64,000 bases of DNA from Anarhynchus alexandrinus (taxonomy: Eukaryota; Chordata; Aves; Charadriiformes; Charadriidae), in the NCBI GenBank assembly GCA_008711295.1, contig VUYV01000007.1, forward strand, positions 10,275,689 through 10,339,688, in the 5' to 3' direction. Numbering within the stretch: the stretch's first letter is position 1; each line of letters opens with the position of its first letter. Position numbers and translations under genes: made by a program. The notes under the pieces were generated by a model. That model worked only from the letters and a program-made list of their open reading frames with translations. It was not told the DNA's origin and did no database searches. Shown in pieces: positions 36,714 to 47,226 of this stretch.

Positions 36714-39700
36714 GGTAAGCACTTCTTAAATGTCTGTCTTCAATCTGCCTTTGAAGGTTGCGTTCGATGTATTCTCCCTGTAACCTTAGAACACTTCTTC
36801 TTGGGTATGGATACAGCAAAGACAGACTTGTCTTTTCACTCAGCTTTAAAAGCTTTAATTATATTTAACAACATTTTACACTGAGCTTGGCTCATTCTCT
36901 CACAAGGAGAAAGTATGCAAACTCTACATAGAAGTGGGCAGAAAATGCTGGCTACCTTTTTTTTTGCTATAGTAAAAGCCAATTTGTTAAATCCAGCTAA
37001 AAAGGGAAGTCTTATACTTATTCTGTTGAAACTTGAACAGGAAAACATGCCTAGTGCCCAGTATGGAATTTTGGATCAAAATGGCAAAGGAAAATGCAGA
37101 ACCAACAGCAGTTTGAGGTCCAGAGCATTTATATGGATATTGCCTATTTGGATTTCTCATCTTGTTTTCTCGTTCACTCCCATGATGTCTCCCTCAGCCC
37201 CACAAATTCAGCTTTCTCCAGATTAAATATTTTTTAAATTTCAAATGGTTTTTAGCATTGAAAAAACTTTTCATATCTATCTCTGCTACATCTAGACACA
37301 AAACATCATCTTATGTGGGCTGAAATCGTGCTTCCAGAGAAGCAGCATGTAGCCATGCTTATTTGATGACCCCATATCATCCCTGGAATATAGCAGAGGA
37401 GCCTGAGTAGAACATCATGTGTCACTATCGAGTGAATTTCATAGTCCAGGCCCTGCACTGACACATTTCCATCTATCCCCTGCAATGCATACAGCAGGAG
37501 TATTCCATGTGCTTCTAATGAGGCATCGCGGGGGAGGAAACCTTATCTGTAAACAGCTCCTGCATCACTTCTAGTTTTATTGAAGAACATCTTTGCAAAA
37601 GTATTTGTTTGTGACAAAGATTTTTGGCTATTTGTTTATTATAATATCTGTGGATGCTGAACAGAACATCTTAGCCAGTTCCTAAACCTGGCAAGCTCCT
37701 TGACTGAAATTCTCCTGTACTTTGAGAGCCAGTGCCAGACCACAAATTCTTATTACAAGGGTCTTGCCTATATTGTCCAAAGTATAGATGATAATTTTGT
37801 ATGTAGCTATTCTATTATAGAGGTGATGCAATTTTAGCTGGATTTAACAAAGACCAAGCTGTTCTTTATTTAATTCCAGTTGTAAACAAGTTACAGCAAA
37901 ATATAAATGGAGGATGAAACAAAGGAACAAAAAGTATCGCTTTGTATAGGCTTTCTTTTTAAATTTAGGCTTCTTTGTACAATAGAGCAGTGCAATGTTT
38001 TTTGGAGGGAAATAATTTACTGTGATGTGTATGAAATGGAATTTTGATAGACAGAATAAGCTGCAATCCAGTTCTAAACTATAGATTTTCAAGCAGATTG
38101 ATGCAACAAATTGTTAGCAAATAGCAGTTTGCAATTTGATGCTAATTAGACATAAGGCAAATATGTGCCATGACAAATTAGCAGCAAACCATACTGAAAA
38201 GGATTAGCAAGAGCTGGCACAGAGACTGCTCGATTTTGCATACTTCCTTGTCTTAGTCTAGGAGGTCTGAGCCAGTTTTCCTTCTCTGTAAATAGGAAAC
38301 CAGAGCAGAGATCACAGGCATGCTAGAATGCCTTTAATTGCATATTTGAAATGTTTTAACTCTCTCTTAATCCCATGGAGGCTTTTCTCCATACCACCAG
38401 CTTTATTATCCCTGGAGATGATCAAGTGCTTTATCCATTTAATATTATAACTAAATACATTATGAGGTAACTCACTCACAGGGTTATTTACTTTAGCAAG
38501 TCTATTGTACTTATAGATACAAGAAAAAGCCCCATTCTTATTCAAAACACCTTTGCTGAACTTCCTGCAAATGTGTTTTTCAGCAGATTTAATTATTCAT
38601 TTCATTAATAAATTAATTTTTGCTAGAGGATTATCACATTTCCTTATTGATGTGCACAATGTCCTTGTAGTAGTTAGTCTAGATCAAATTCATCGTGATA
38701 TCCAGAAGTGATAATGCGGTTGTGTTTTCAAACCAGAGTGCAGCAGGCAGGCAGGTCATTTTTAACCCAGGTCTTCCGACATACGCCTGAATACGAACAT
38801 AGCTGTAAGTATGACTTTGGATCTAAAGCAAACTGCTCTTGCATCCTTAAAGGGTGAGGCAATTTTGTTAAGATCAAGAATGCTAAACAAAAGCCACAGT
38901 AAAAATCCCTCAGTATTAAATTTAAGCGGCTTATTCTTTCTTTATGTGTGTGTTGGTTTATTTTTTTAAATTAAGAGTTTCTGGGGTAAGACATAACTTT
39001 CTCTGAGCTTTCAATTCATATTTGCTGATGTGTACTTTGTCAGTATGGGTTATGTAAAATGACATGTTTTACTTCAAGGAATCATTGGGTAGACCAGAAG
39101 TTCTTACATACTGTGTCTCTTTCCAAATCAGAGTTTCTAGGGCATACAAAATATTTAACTTATTAGCTGATGTAAGATGGTTGGTTGTCTAAAAATATAC
39201 GTATTTTACGTTCCCAACATTCCTGTGTCCATATATGGATCAAAAAAATTGTTAGAAATAGTTCAAAGGTGCTAAAACATTATGTGGTTAGATGTATATA
39301 CACATTTCAGTTAGCAAAATAAATGAAGTGGGAAAATAAAAGGATATTATGCACAAAAGATACTTAACTTCTTTCATAAGTCTTAGAGAGAATTCCTCAG
39401 ACAATTTAAACCCTGATCAATAACAAGTTTTGCCACAGTGCTGTCTTCACATATAAACAGTATGATAACACACTGTTACGGATTTACAAAAAGGCGATGA
39501 AAGAAGTTGTGCTGTTCAAAAAAAAAAAAAAGAAAACCCCAAGCTTTTCTTGCAATTTCTGAAGACGTTTATGTATTATTCGCATAAAGGGCACTGTGCT
39601 GTAAAAGCTGCTGTGTGCACTGAGGCCTGGAGAAGGTCTTACTAGTACTGCCACGCTGCCTCTCGCTGTGAATGTTTGTCTGCTCTCTTTTGCCAATATT

Positions 39701-40152
39701 TTTGCCCACTTGCCACATCACATCTGAAATTCAGGAAATGATCTTTATGCCAGTGCAACATCTTAGAAAAGTTAATTGATTGCCCTCCTGGCACAAAGAT
39801 ATATTTCCCTTTTGTTGTCCATGAAATATCTTGGTGGTGTGTTCTCTTGGTAGGTAGTTATTTGTGTATATTGAAAGAGTGTAGCAACCCATCAGTTGGC
39901 AAATTTAGACTAAAAATAGAGATAGTTGAAGGGGGTATTTTTAAGAACTTTAGGATCAAATGCTATGTGTAAATGGTTGTAATTTCCTAAAGGAAATTCA
40001 ATTCTAGTCAAATCTTTGCATGTGGTATCTTCCCTCACAAAAGCATGAGAAATTTTCTACCCATACTGTAGCTCCAAAACACCCTCACTGCTCAGTTCTA
40101 TGACAGCTTTTCTGACAGTGCCTAAGCAGATTTTACATATTCATGTAGATAC
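36714..40152. other. non-coding stretch with homeodomain-like sites and an A14 tract
   Basis: AT-rich unique sequence. Around 38100-38190 there is a cluster of ATTAG/CTAATTAG-like words (the palindrome CTAATTAG is at 38142-38149), typical of homeodomain binding regions but also common by chance in AT-rich DNA. Poly-A 14 lies at 39518-39531. The 103-codon frame at 36915-37226 has no motif. Confidence 0.6.
39518..39531. repeat. A14 homopolymer
   Basis: Uninterrupted run of 14 A, then GAAAACCCC. No AATAAA at a suitable distance and no retrogene-like sequence upstream, so it is probably simple slippage. Confidence 0.9.
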
Positions 40153-40515
40153 ACTGTCAACCCGGATATTGCCTCGGTGAGCTTTGCTCATCCTTGCTGC
40201 AGTGGTGGTGCTGGCAAATCTTTACGTTAGAGTACAGATGTTTAAACGCACCCCTTCTCTTTTGATAGAATTGGTGGGTATAGACACTCTCGCTCTTCTG
40301 ATGAGCATCGTTATGGCCATTCGGGTGGCTCCAGTCTATCTGGGTCATTCAGTACCTACTGACTGGAAAACTGATTTGGAACACATTGAGAATCTCCTCT
40401 GAGCCAGTGACCACTTCAAAGCCATGTTCCAGTTTGGGGTCTTTTTCACACTCTGTAGGTAGGGGGTTGTTTTCTGGGGGACTGGGCTTGAATTTTTGCT
40501 CTTTCCTGGTTAGTT
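40153..40515 (-). other. CpG-retaining tract with protein-like reading, unrecognised
   Basis: This tract is closer to 48-50% GC than its surroundings and keeps six or more CpGs. On the plus strand a 72-codon frame (40184-40402) is hydrophobic. On the minus strand one frame, read from a stop near 40515, runs about 118 codons to a TGA near 40153 with only three internal stops (two TAA/TAG and one TGA); it contains stretches such as VRLNICTLT and STTTAARMSKAHRG. All three stops could come from single C-to-T changes. Three stops in 118 codons is only modestly fewer than chance predicts, so this may be a decayed exon or a conserved non-coding element. Confidence 0.2.
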
Positions 40516-42026
40516 GGAATACAAAGTGGTTGTGACTTTTTTAAATGTAAATTTGTTTCTAAGTAAGAAATAAATTTTCAGGGGGAGGAAAATAAATATT
40601 TGATGAAAATAAAAATGACATAAATTTCTTAAACTGATGGAAAAACACAAAAAAACCCCATAAAATGGAACCCCCTTCTTTTGTGGTTTTGAGCAGGTTA
40701 TTTCATCTGTCTTGGGAAAAGATAGTAGATGTTAGAGCAAGTTCATCCTGATAAAGCATTTTTTGACAAATATATTATCTCTCATTATCATGGGATTAAT
40801 AAGACACGTTGTCCCCAGGAAAATGTGTGCATTCCTGGAGAACCTCATTGACGTTGCTGCAGAGAGGTAAGTTCAAAAGGCCAGATTTTCAAAACTGTTT
40901 TCTGAGATTGCGCAAGCAAATGTTGTATATTTGAAACCAGGTAAGTTGGCATTTGCGTGACATGTTGTGATTGACTGTACGCTTAGCTAAGTTATTTGCA
41001 CATTTATTTGTCTACAGGTGTGAAAGGCAAATGTAGATGTGCTACAAATTTGACTTCTAAAACCTTATTTGTTTCTGTTGCATCATTGCATGTGGGGATG
41101 AGAATGCTGATGTGTTCCCTGTTGCGTGCCCTGGTTAAGAATAACTTCGTCAGTTTTACTTTCAAATCGTTCAAGTTATCCTTATCAATATTATTAGTGT
41201 TTATAATACAGACACTATGATATAGTCTGACACTTTTCCCAGACATTGAAATATTTAAGGTTGTCTGGAGACTCTGGAATGCCCATATAATAATGAAACA
41301 TTTATTGTCTTTATCTGCATATCTAAAATTCATCAATGAATAAAACCAGAGAGGGGAATCTTTAAAAAAATAAACCAAAATATTATCCTGCAGTAATTTA
41401 TAGTTGCTTTCTTTTATCTATTTAAAATGCTTGAATTCACTTTGTTAGCAAATTTCTCTTGACAAGTACACCTATTTATTATTACTAAGCATCCCTTTTA
41501 GAAACGTCTGAAATGACACATGTATTGTTTTAAATAAGATCATAGAGTTAATTTTTAACCACACAAGCAATACACTAACAATAGAGTGAACAAAACATAA
41601 TTAATAGTTTTATGCCATTCGTCAGGATCATTTTATTTGCTGCCAGCACATCCCAAATGCAAAAATGTTTTGACTTCAATTAAAAATTTTAAACAAAATG
41701 AAACCTGTTGTCATTGAAAGCATAGAACATATATACTACTAGGTACTGCATGCATTCCTGAATATTTGCATGTCTGCAAGCACGGATGTACCAATGGGAG
41801 AGTAGGGGTATACAAGAATTTTGCCACTTCGTCAGCAAATGATAGTGTAACAGCTGTTCCTGCGTCTACCCATTTATAGTGAGGCGGCGTCCCTCTGTCC
41901 CCAGATATATAGTTCATTCTCCCCTGGAAAAGGGATTTAAAGAAATAGCACCACATATATATTTTCCGTTTTATAGAGAAATTATGATACCACAGCCATT
42001 GACAGCCCAGTATATTAGTTTCATGA
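40516..42026. other. non-coding stretch, nothing recognised
   Basis: AT-rich unique DNA. A 124-codon minus-strand frame (41378-41004) and a 107-codon minus frame (42034-41711) have no domain and are chance-sized. A phrase near 40690-40715 (TTTTGAGCAGGTTATTTCATC) resembles the centre of MIR elements, but too weakly to call. Confidence 0.6.
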
Positions 42027-42118
42027 AAAAACATTTTTTATTATTATTTGTGGTTTTTTCATTGCTTATTTTATTGTGTTTTTTATTTTATTTTTTAAGT
42101 TGTTTTTATTTTTTAGAA
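42027..42118. repeat. T-rich low-complexity tract
   Basis: About 90 bases of T-rich sequence with TTATT, TTTTTTC and TTTTATTTT blocks. It creates the Phe/Leu-rich middle of the 142-codon frame at 41879-42307, which is otherwise unremarkable. Confidence 0.85.
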
Positions 42119-43690
42119 AATAATTGCATCATGTTTCACGATATCTATATTATTCCTGTCTCACTAGACAGGACCTTATCGTTGGCAGAGACCATGCTGT
42201 CTAACTGTCACGGCAAAGGATATTTTAACACCAGAGACATGTTTCATCCCGAATTTCTAGCTGGTCAGAGCTTGAGTTTGGCTACTAGTGCCTCCTCAGC
42301 AATTTGAAACTAAAAGCATAACCTAGAGGAAAAATGTAGTATGTGTTGTCTTAAGCTCCTATTTAGTAAAACGCTTAAGTGCTTATTTAACTTTAAACAT
42401 GCCTGAACCATATAAATTTCTTATTAATTGCTGATTTGTTAATTTTAGTGGATTTATTAAATTGAAGACTCAAGAAATGGAGAGCCCCCATAGGATGATA
42501 GGACTAAGTAAGATCCATACTGAATAACTCAACTAGTTCACCTAAGGGCTCCCAGCTCTCTGTTTACTTAAGCACGCACTAACATGCATATTTCCCATGT
42601 AGTGTACTGCAGCGTATGTTAAAAATCTCAAATTATTTGCAAGCAAGCTGATACCTTTGATGTGATACCGTGCAGATCCTTGCAAAAACCTTTAACATCC
42701 TGGAAACTGCGTGCTCTGCATAAGGTACACACTAACAGGGCTGCGTCAGTGTAGTCCTCTACCGTGCTCCATCAAGAAATGCTATGGATAATATTAGCAA
42801 CCTTGGTAATATTAGTTAGACTTTGGAATACAAATTATGTTCAGCTCTTTTACCTACATTGCTTAATTCTGAAATTGATGGTTAGATAAGCAGCAGATGG
42901 TAGAGACTTTTGCAAATGCATAATATTTTCAAATTAACTTAAATACACTGTATGTGACTGTGCCATAAAACAGAATTGTAAATTGTAGATATGCACTTGT
43001 AGATATGCAATGAGGACTGTAACCATTAGTTTTGTAGCTGTCAATTTTGCTTTTGTTCTCTGTTCCGTTTCTGGAACAGAAATTCTTCATCAGTTTGTGA
43101 ATTTAGGTTCAGCAGAAACAGGGGAAAAGGGATTATGTGGATTTAAAACACTAGCAACAATAATAACAATTTAAAATACTTATAAGAGGGCACATACAGT
43201 AGAAATAGGGAAATAGTTATAAATGATACCTCTCGAGTTACTAGAAATATTTATCTTTACCAAGGAATGGGCAGCTAAAGAAAAAACAGCTTAATGAAAT
43301 GCATTTAGATCCTTGGAAAAATAAGAGAATGGAGAACTGGCCAGTAGTGAGCATAGGTGAAAGATAACAGGGGGCTCCCAGAGGTTCAGGATTAACCATG
43401 ATCTGTTCAGTATATTTATTGGATTTATTTGCAATGTAAAGGGTAAAGTAAAGAACACACAGTAAAAGGAACAAAAATACAGGTGACGAGATTTTTGCAT
43501 AGTCAAGTCCATAGAAACTTCTGAGGAATTCTGGAGATCTAACTGATTTAGGTAATTAGGGAGCAGAAATTCAAATATACTCAGTTTTGACAAATTTCCT
43601 GCAATGTAAATTGCATGGAATTATTTGCACTATTGATTGAATTCTAAATTAGCTATAACTACTTGATAGAAGGAACTTCAGTGTAATGCA
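42119..43690. other. non-coding stretch with a small 14-bp tandem duplication
   Basis: AT-rich unique DNA. TTGTAGATATGCA occurs at 42983-42995 and again at 42997-43009 (period 14). Nothing else is recognised. The overlapping minus-strand frames at 43241-43593 have no motif. Confidence 0.65.
42983..43009. repeat. two-copy 14-bp tandem repeat
   Basis: TTGTAGATATGCA is repeated exactly, with one C between copies. It is a small local duplication. Confidence 0.95.
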
Positions 43691-43745
43691 GATCCTACTG
43701 AAGTCTCTGGGAGTTTTGCCACTTCTTTCATTGGGGATAGGACTT
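43691..43745. repeat. old amniote interspersed repeat remnant
   Basis: GATCCTACTGAAGTCTCTGG, GAGTTTTGCCACTTC, TTTCATTGGGGATAGGACTT is the best preserved copy in this window of the motif 'ACTGAAGTCAATGGGAGTTTTGCCATTGACTTCAATGGGA'. The two halves are near mirror images. Family name not assigned. Confidence 0.6.
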
Positions 43746-44420
43746 CCCCATGATCATCATTAGTGTAGACAGCTCAATAAAAAAGGCTGCTCAGTTCACA
43801 GCGGTGGTCTTAGCAGCAAACAAAATGGTTGGATGAATAAAGAATGGATTGGAAAATAATACTGCAAATATTATGATACCTATCAGTGATATCCTCTTCC
43901 CTTGAATACACTGTTGAAATCGTACCTTTCTGCTTGAAAATATATATACATCATAAACAGAATGGGTACAGGAATAGTCATAAAAAGTATCCAGAAGCAT
44001 AAATTTACATACAAAGAAAGAATGAAAACAGGAGAGCTTAGTTGAAGTGAATAAGAAGATGAGTAAGACTTAACAGAAAATGAGTCATTTACAGAAGGCA
44101 AATCTGATTTCTTTCTTGGCTTTGTCCCATTGTGCAAACAAAGAGGTGTACGAACAAATTGAAAATTGGTAAGGAGGCGGTATTGGTGTCTTGCAGAATG
44201 GGACTTACAGACGAAGAAAGTCTTTGGAGTGAAAGTGTGACAGGATTAGAAAAAGAAAATAAAACTAGGCATCCATGTTTGTAAGGCAATTCTCACAGAT
44301 GCAATGAAAATAAAGTAGGAAAACATGAGCTAACATTTATCCTATGATAAATTTTTCATTGAGACTCCCTTTGGGATATTGGTGATTTTGGTTTTCTTTT
44401 CAACAAAGCCTGGAACCTGT
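43746..44420. other. non-coding stretch, nothing recognised
   Basis: AT-rich unique sequence with overlapping minus-strand frames (43791-44000, 43883-44137, 44089-44289) that show no motif. Confidence 0.65.
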
Positions 44421-44480
44421 TCGTTACGGGCGATAGGATGCTGAACTAGATGACATACTGCTGTGACTTGTATGACTTCT
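44421..44480 (+). mobile_element. probable CR1-like 3'-end scrap
   Basis: CGTTACGGGCGATAGGATG followed by CTGAACTAGATGACATACTG resembles the CR1-like tail 'GACAGGATGCTGGACTAGATGGACCTTTGGTCTGA' found in birds and reptiles, in sense orientation. Only about 50 bases match and they are eroded, so the call is tentative. Confidence 0.4.
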
Positions 44481-44509
44481 CCTTCCTACCTTTGATGTCT
44501 CCTTCCGTC

Positions 44510-44730
44510 TCCACGGGGCTGTAATTTAGTCCAGGTTAGGAGAGAATGCGAGGGGCTGAGCACAGCCCCGCACAGCGGTGTCAGCTGGCCGGGTCTTACC
44601 ATTGCTCGGTAGAAGAAAGCCTCTGCTCTGTAAGAGGGGAGGCCCTCCTGAGATAAGGAGCTCTGTGGAAGTCTCTGGGCTGAAGGAGGATTCTCATTCC
44701 CCCGTCAGAGGTGAGGGAATCTTCAGCCTA
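44510..44730. other. GC-rich patch with a hairpin
   Basis: About 220 bases are clearly richer in GC than the flanks. Near the end GGCTGAAG (44678-44685) and CTTCAGCC (44721-44728) are exact inverse complements, and a further ATTC/GAAT pairing inside could extend the stem with a bulge. No frame of interest and no repeat family are recognised. Confidence 0.5.
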
Positions 44731-47174
44731 TGATGGGAAGCAGGATTTACACTTTTATTTTCATCTTTTGTGTTTAGACAATAAATAAAGTCCTGAAGCA
44801 AAGACTACAGACTCTTCTAGACATTGATAATTCCCCGGGCTGGTAAATAACTTCAGTCTCTCAATGTTCTATTTTAGCTTTTCAAGTAAAGCACATTCTG
44901 CTTTGGTATTTCAAGCAATGAATTGACTAATGCTTCTGCCACACAATGTAGCAGGAGTTGGTTCATAATATCCAGATGCTGTCAATGAGCAATTTTTTTT
45001 TTTTCCAACAAGTTTCTTTCAGGCATTATTTTTTATGATACAGTACAGTTTCTTATACAAAACAGTAGAAACAGCTTAGAATAGCTAGAAATGCTTAATG
45101 ATTAGGGTGGTACACAGCTGAAGCATTACCAGTGAAATAGCTTACTTACTGATTTGTTGCCAGGTAGCGAGCCAATTAGCAGTGCTGGTTATTATTTACA
45201 TTTCATGCTATATATCACTAAAATTGTGTTGTTGATTTATCATTTATATTGTTGTATTGTCAGCATAATTTATTCAGATCATGCTGAGATACCTGGGAAA
45301 TTAAGTAATAAAGAGAATGGCGTGGAATATGTCTGTATTCAGAGATATTTACTTTGCTTTTAATGAGAATGCATGTTCAGGTAAAACATAGATCACTTAG
45401 CTATTAAATTGTTTTTTAAACAAACCTGTTAAAAGTTTATACCTTGTATTTTTTGTAATTAAAGTGGCTTGGTTTTGAGTCTAATCTGATTTTTACTGTT
45501 ATATAAGTCACTTTTTACAGATTAGCTTAAATAGCATACCAACTAATTGTGCCAATTTAGCTGATTAGTGAGTTGCAGAAAGCCATGCTAGTTGATCTAT
45601 TATTGAAGTATCCAGTGTTCTTTATGTATTTGATGTCACTGTAATTTTTTGGCAAATACTGACATATCTTTTTATTGGAAATCCTTCCTAATTGTTTAAA
45701 TTTTTATAAAAAAAGAAAAATTGAAATCAAGTTTGTATTTTACAAGATGTAAATAATTTTGATACGTTTGGCTGACCAACAAAGATGCCACATTGGCTTT
45801 TGACTGTTTTTTGGACTGTTTTTTCCTTAGAAGGGAATAGAACTTTCCCTCTTCCTATAATCTCTTCTTTTTAATCATGCCATCTAGTCCTTTTTTGATT
45901 GTCTAATAGGCTTATGTTTGTTCGATAGGTTGGCTCTGGTCAAGAATGATTCTCTTGAAAAATGTTCTATACAGAAAAAATGGGCTGGTAGTTGCAGTGG
46001 ATGTGGTTTTCCATTATGACAATGTTGTTTCTTCACAAATTTGTGAAAAGTAACTTTCACATTAGGCAACAATTCAAAGCAAAGTGGAAGAGGATATTAA
46101 TTTCCTTAAGCTATTAACACTCCCATATCTTTTTCAGTTACCTTTGCCTTTAGTTTCAATTTATTTTTAAGGATAGCACTAACACACATGTAGAACCATA
46201 TAAAAGACACTTTCTTCTAGTCTGTCTCAATGCAGGAATCTTCTTAAAGTGACCTTTGCTTAAACAGCTTTATTGACTCCAGCACTTGAATTTTCTGCCG
46301 GTCCTGTGGCATGCTTTTCAGTTTTCACAAGGCTGCTTCTTCATGGTGACCCTCCTGGCTGTGTTCAGACCTGAGAAGTGAGTGAGCCCAAGGAGCAACC
46401 ACCAGTAATCGTCGAGCGACTGTCTTATTTTCTGTTTACTAGCTTTTAGTTAATCGGTTTTGGTATGTTGAAATTTTTATATGCCTTCAGAAATAAAGGG
46501 AAAAAACAGAAAGCAGAGAATCCTGAAAGTGGATCTTTTTAGTTAAAGAATCCCTGATAATCCTCTGTATGAATCTTGACACAAGGTTGTGTGATCGGGG
46601 TGTATGATTTAGTGTTTTGATAGAAGGGTGAATGAAAAATGTCAAGGAAAAAATGACTGTTGAGCTACAAACCTTGTATCGTGGCTCAAACTTATTTGGA
46701 TTAATCCTGTGCCTTTATAGTAGAGTGTGAAGGAAAATTTAAATGATACCTGTCTCATCTCATTGCTTGTAGTAGAAAGAGACAGGTATTTTGTTTGCAG
46801 TCTCATATAACTGCAGTTCAGCACTTGCTGGTAAGTAGGTGTAAACAGAAATTGAAATCATAGATGTACTGTGGGTTTTGTGTTAAGCTCTAAGTTAAAT
46901 GGTCTTCAAGAGTACAAGGTATGCGCAGTTAGGTGGATTGTCTAGAGGCTACAGAAGAAATTTGTACATTAACGATTAGCAGACCTCTAGTAAGATATTT
47001 AACTTTGTCATGTTAATAAGCAAAGATACTTTGTTCACTTATTTTGACAACTGTAGTTTAGTTTCAATCAGAAATTATTCATGAAATGAGAGTGCACTTA
47101 AGGCATTATATTTTATGAAAATACTGAAATCTAAGCTTCAGACAGGCAGCACGGCATGATAAGAGACTGGGACC
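44731..47174. other. non-coding stretch, nothing recognised
   Basis: AT-rich unique DNA. T12 at 44993-45004 is the only simple tract of note. Frames of 60-70 codons have no motif. Confidence 0.65.
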
Positions 47175-47226
47175 ATGTGTGCATGTCTGTGTGTTTGTGT
47201 GTCTATGTGTTTGTGTGTCTCTGTGC
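47175..47226. repeat. imperfect (TG)n microsatellite
   Basis: Alternating TG with interruptions: ATGTGTGCATGTCTGTGTG, then TTTGTGTGTCTATGTG and TTTGTGTGTCTCTGTG. A higher-order unit of about 20 bases (TGTGTTTGTGTGTCTATG) repeats about twice. Confidence 0.9.

Noticed and set aside
38268..38300. MIR-like tail (CCAGTTTTCCTTCTCTGTAAA)
   Set aside because: The phrase resembles a MIR 3' part, but nothing upstream fits; too short to support.
40690..40720. Possible MIR element core (TTTTGAGCAGGTTATTTC)
   Set aside because: Under 30 bases match and the flanks do not continue the MIR pattern.
41004..41378. 124-codon minus-strand frame
   Set aside because: No recognisable domain, AT-rich codon make-up like the surrounding DNA, chance-sized.
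41879..42307. 142-codon plus-strand frame, longest in the window
   Set aside because: Its middle is translated T-rich low-complexity DNA (Phe/Leu runs); the length is what chance predicts for six frames of 64 kb at this composition, and no domain is visible.
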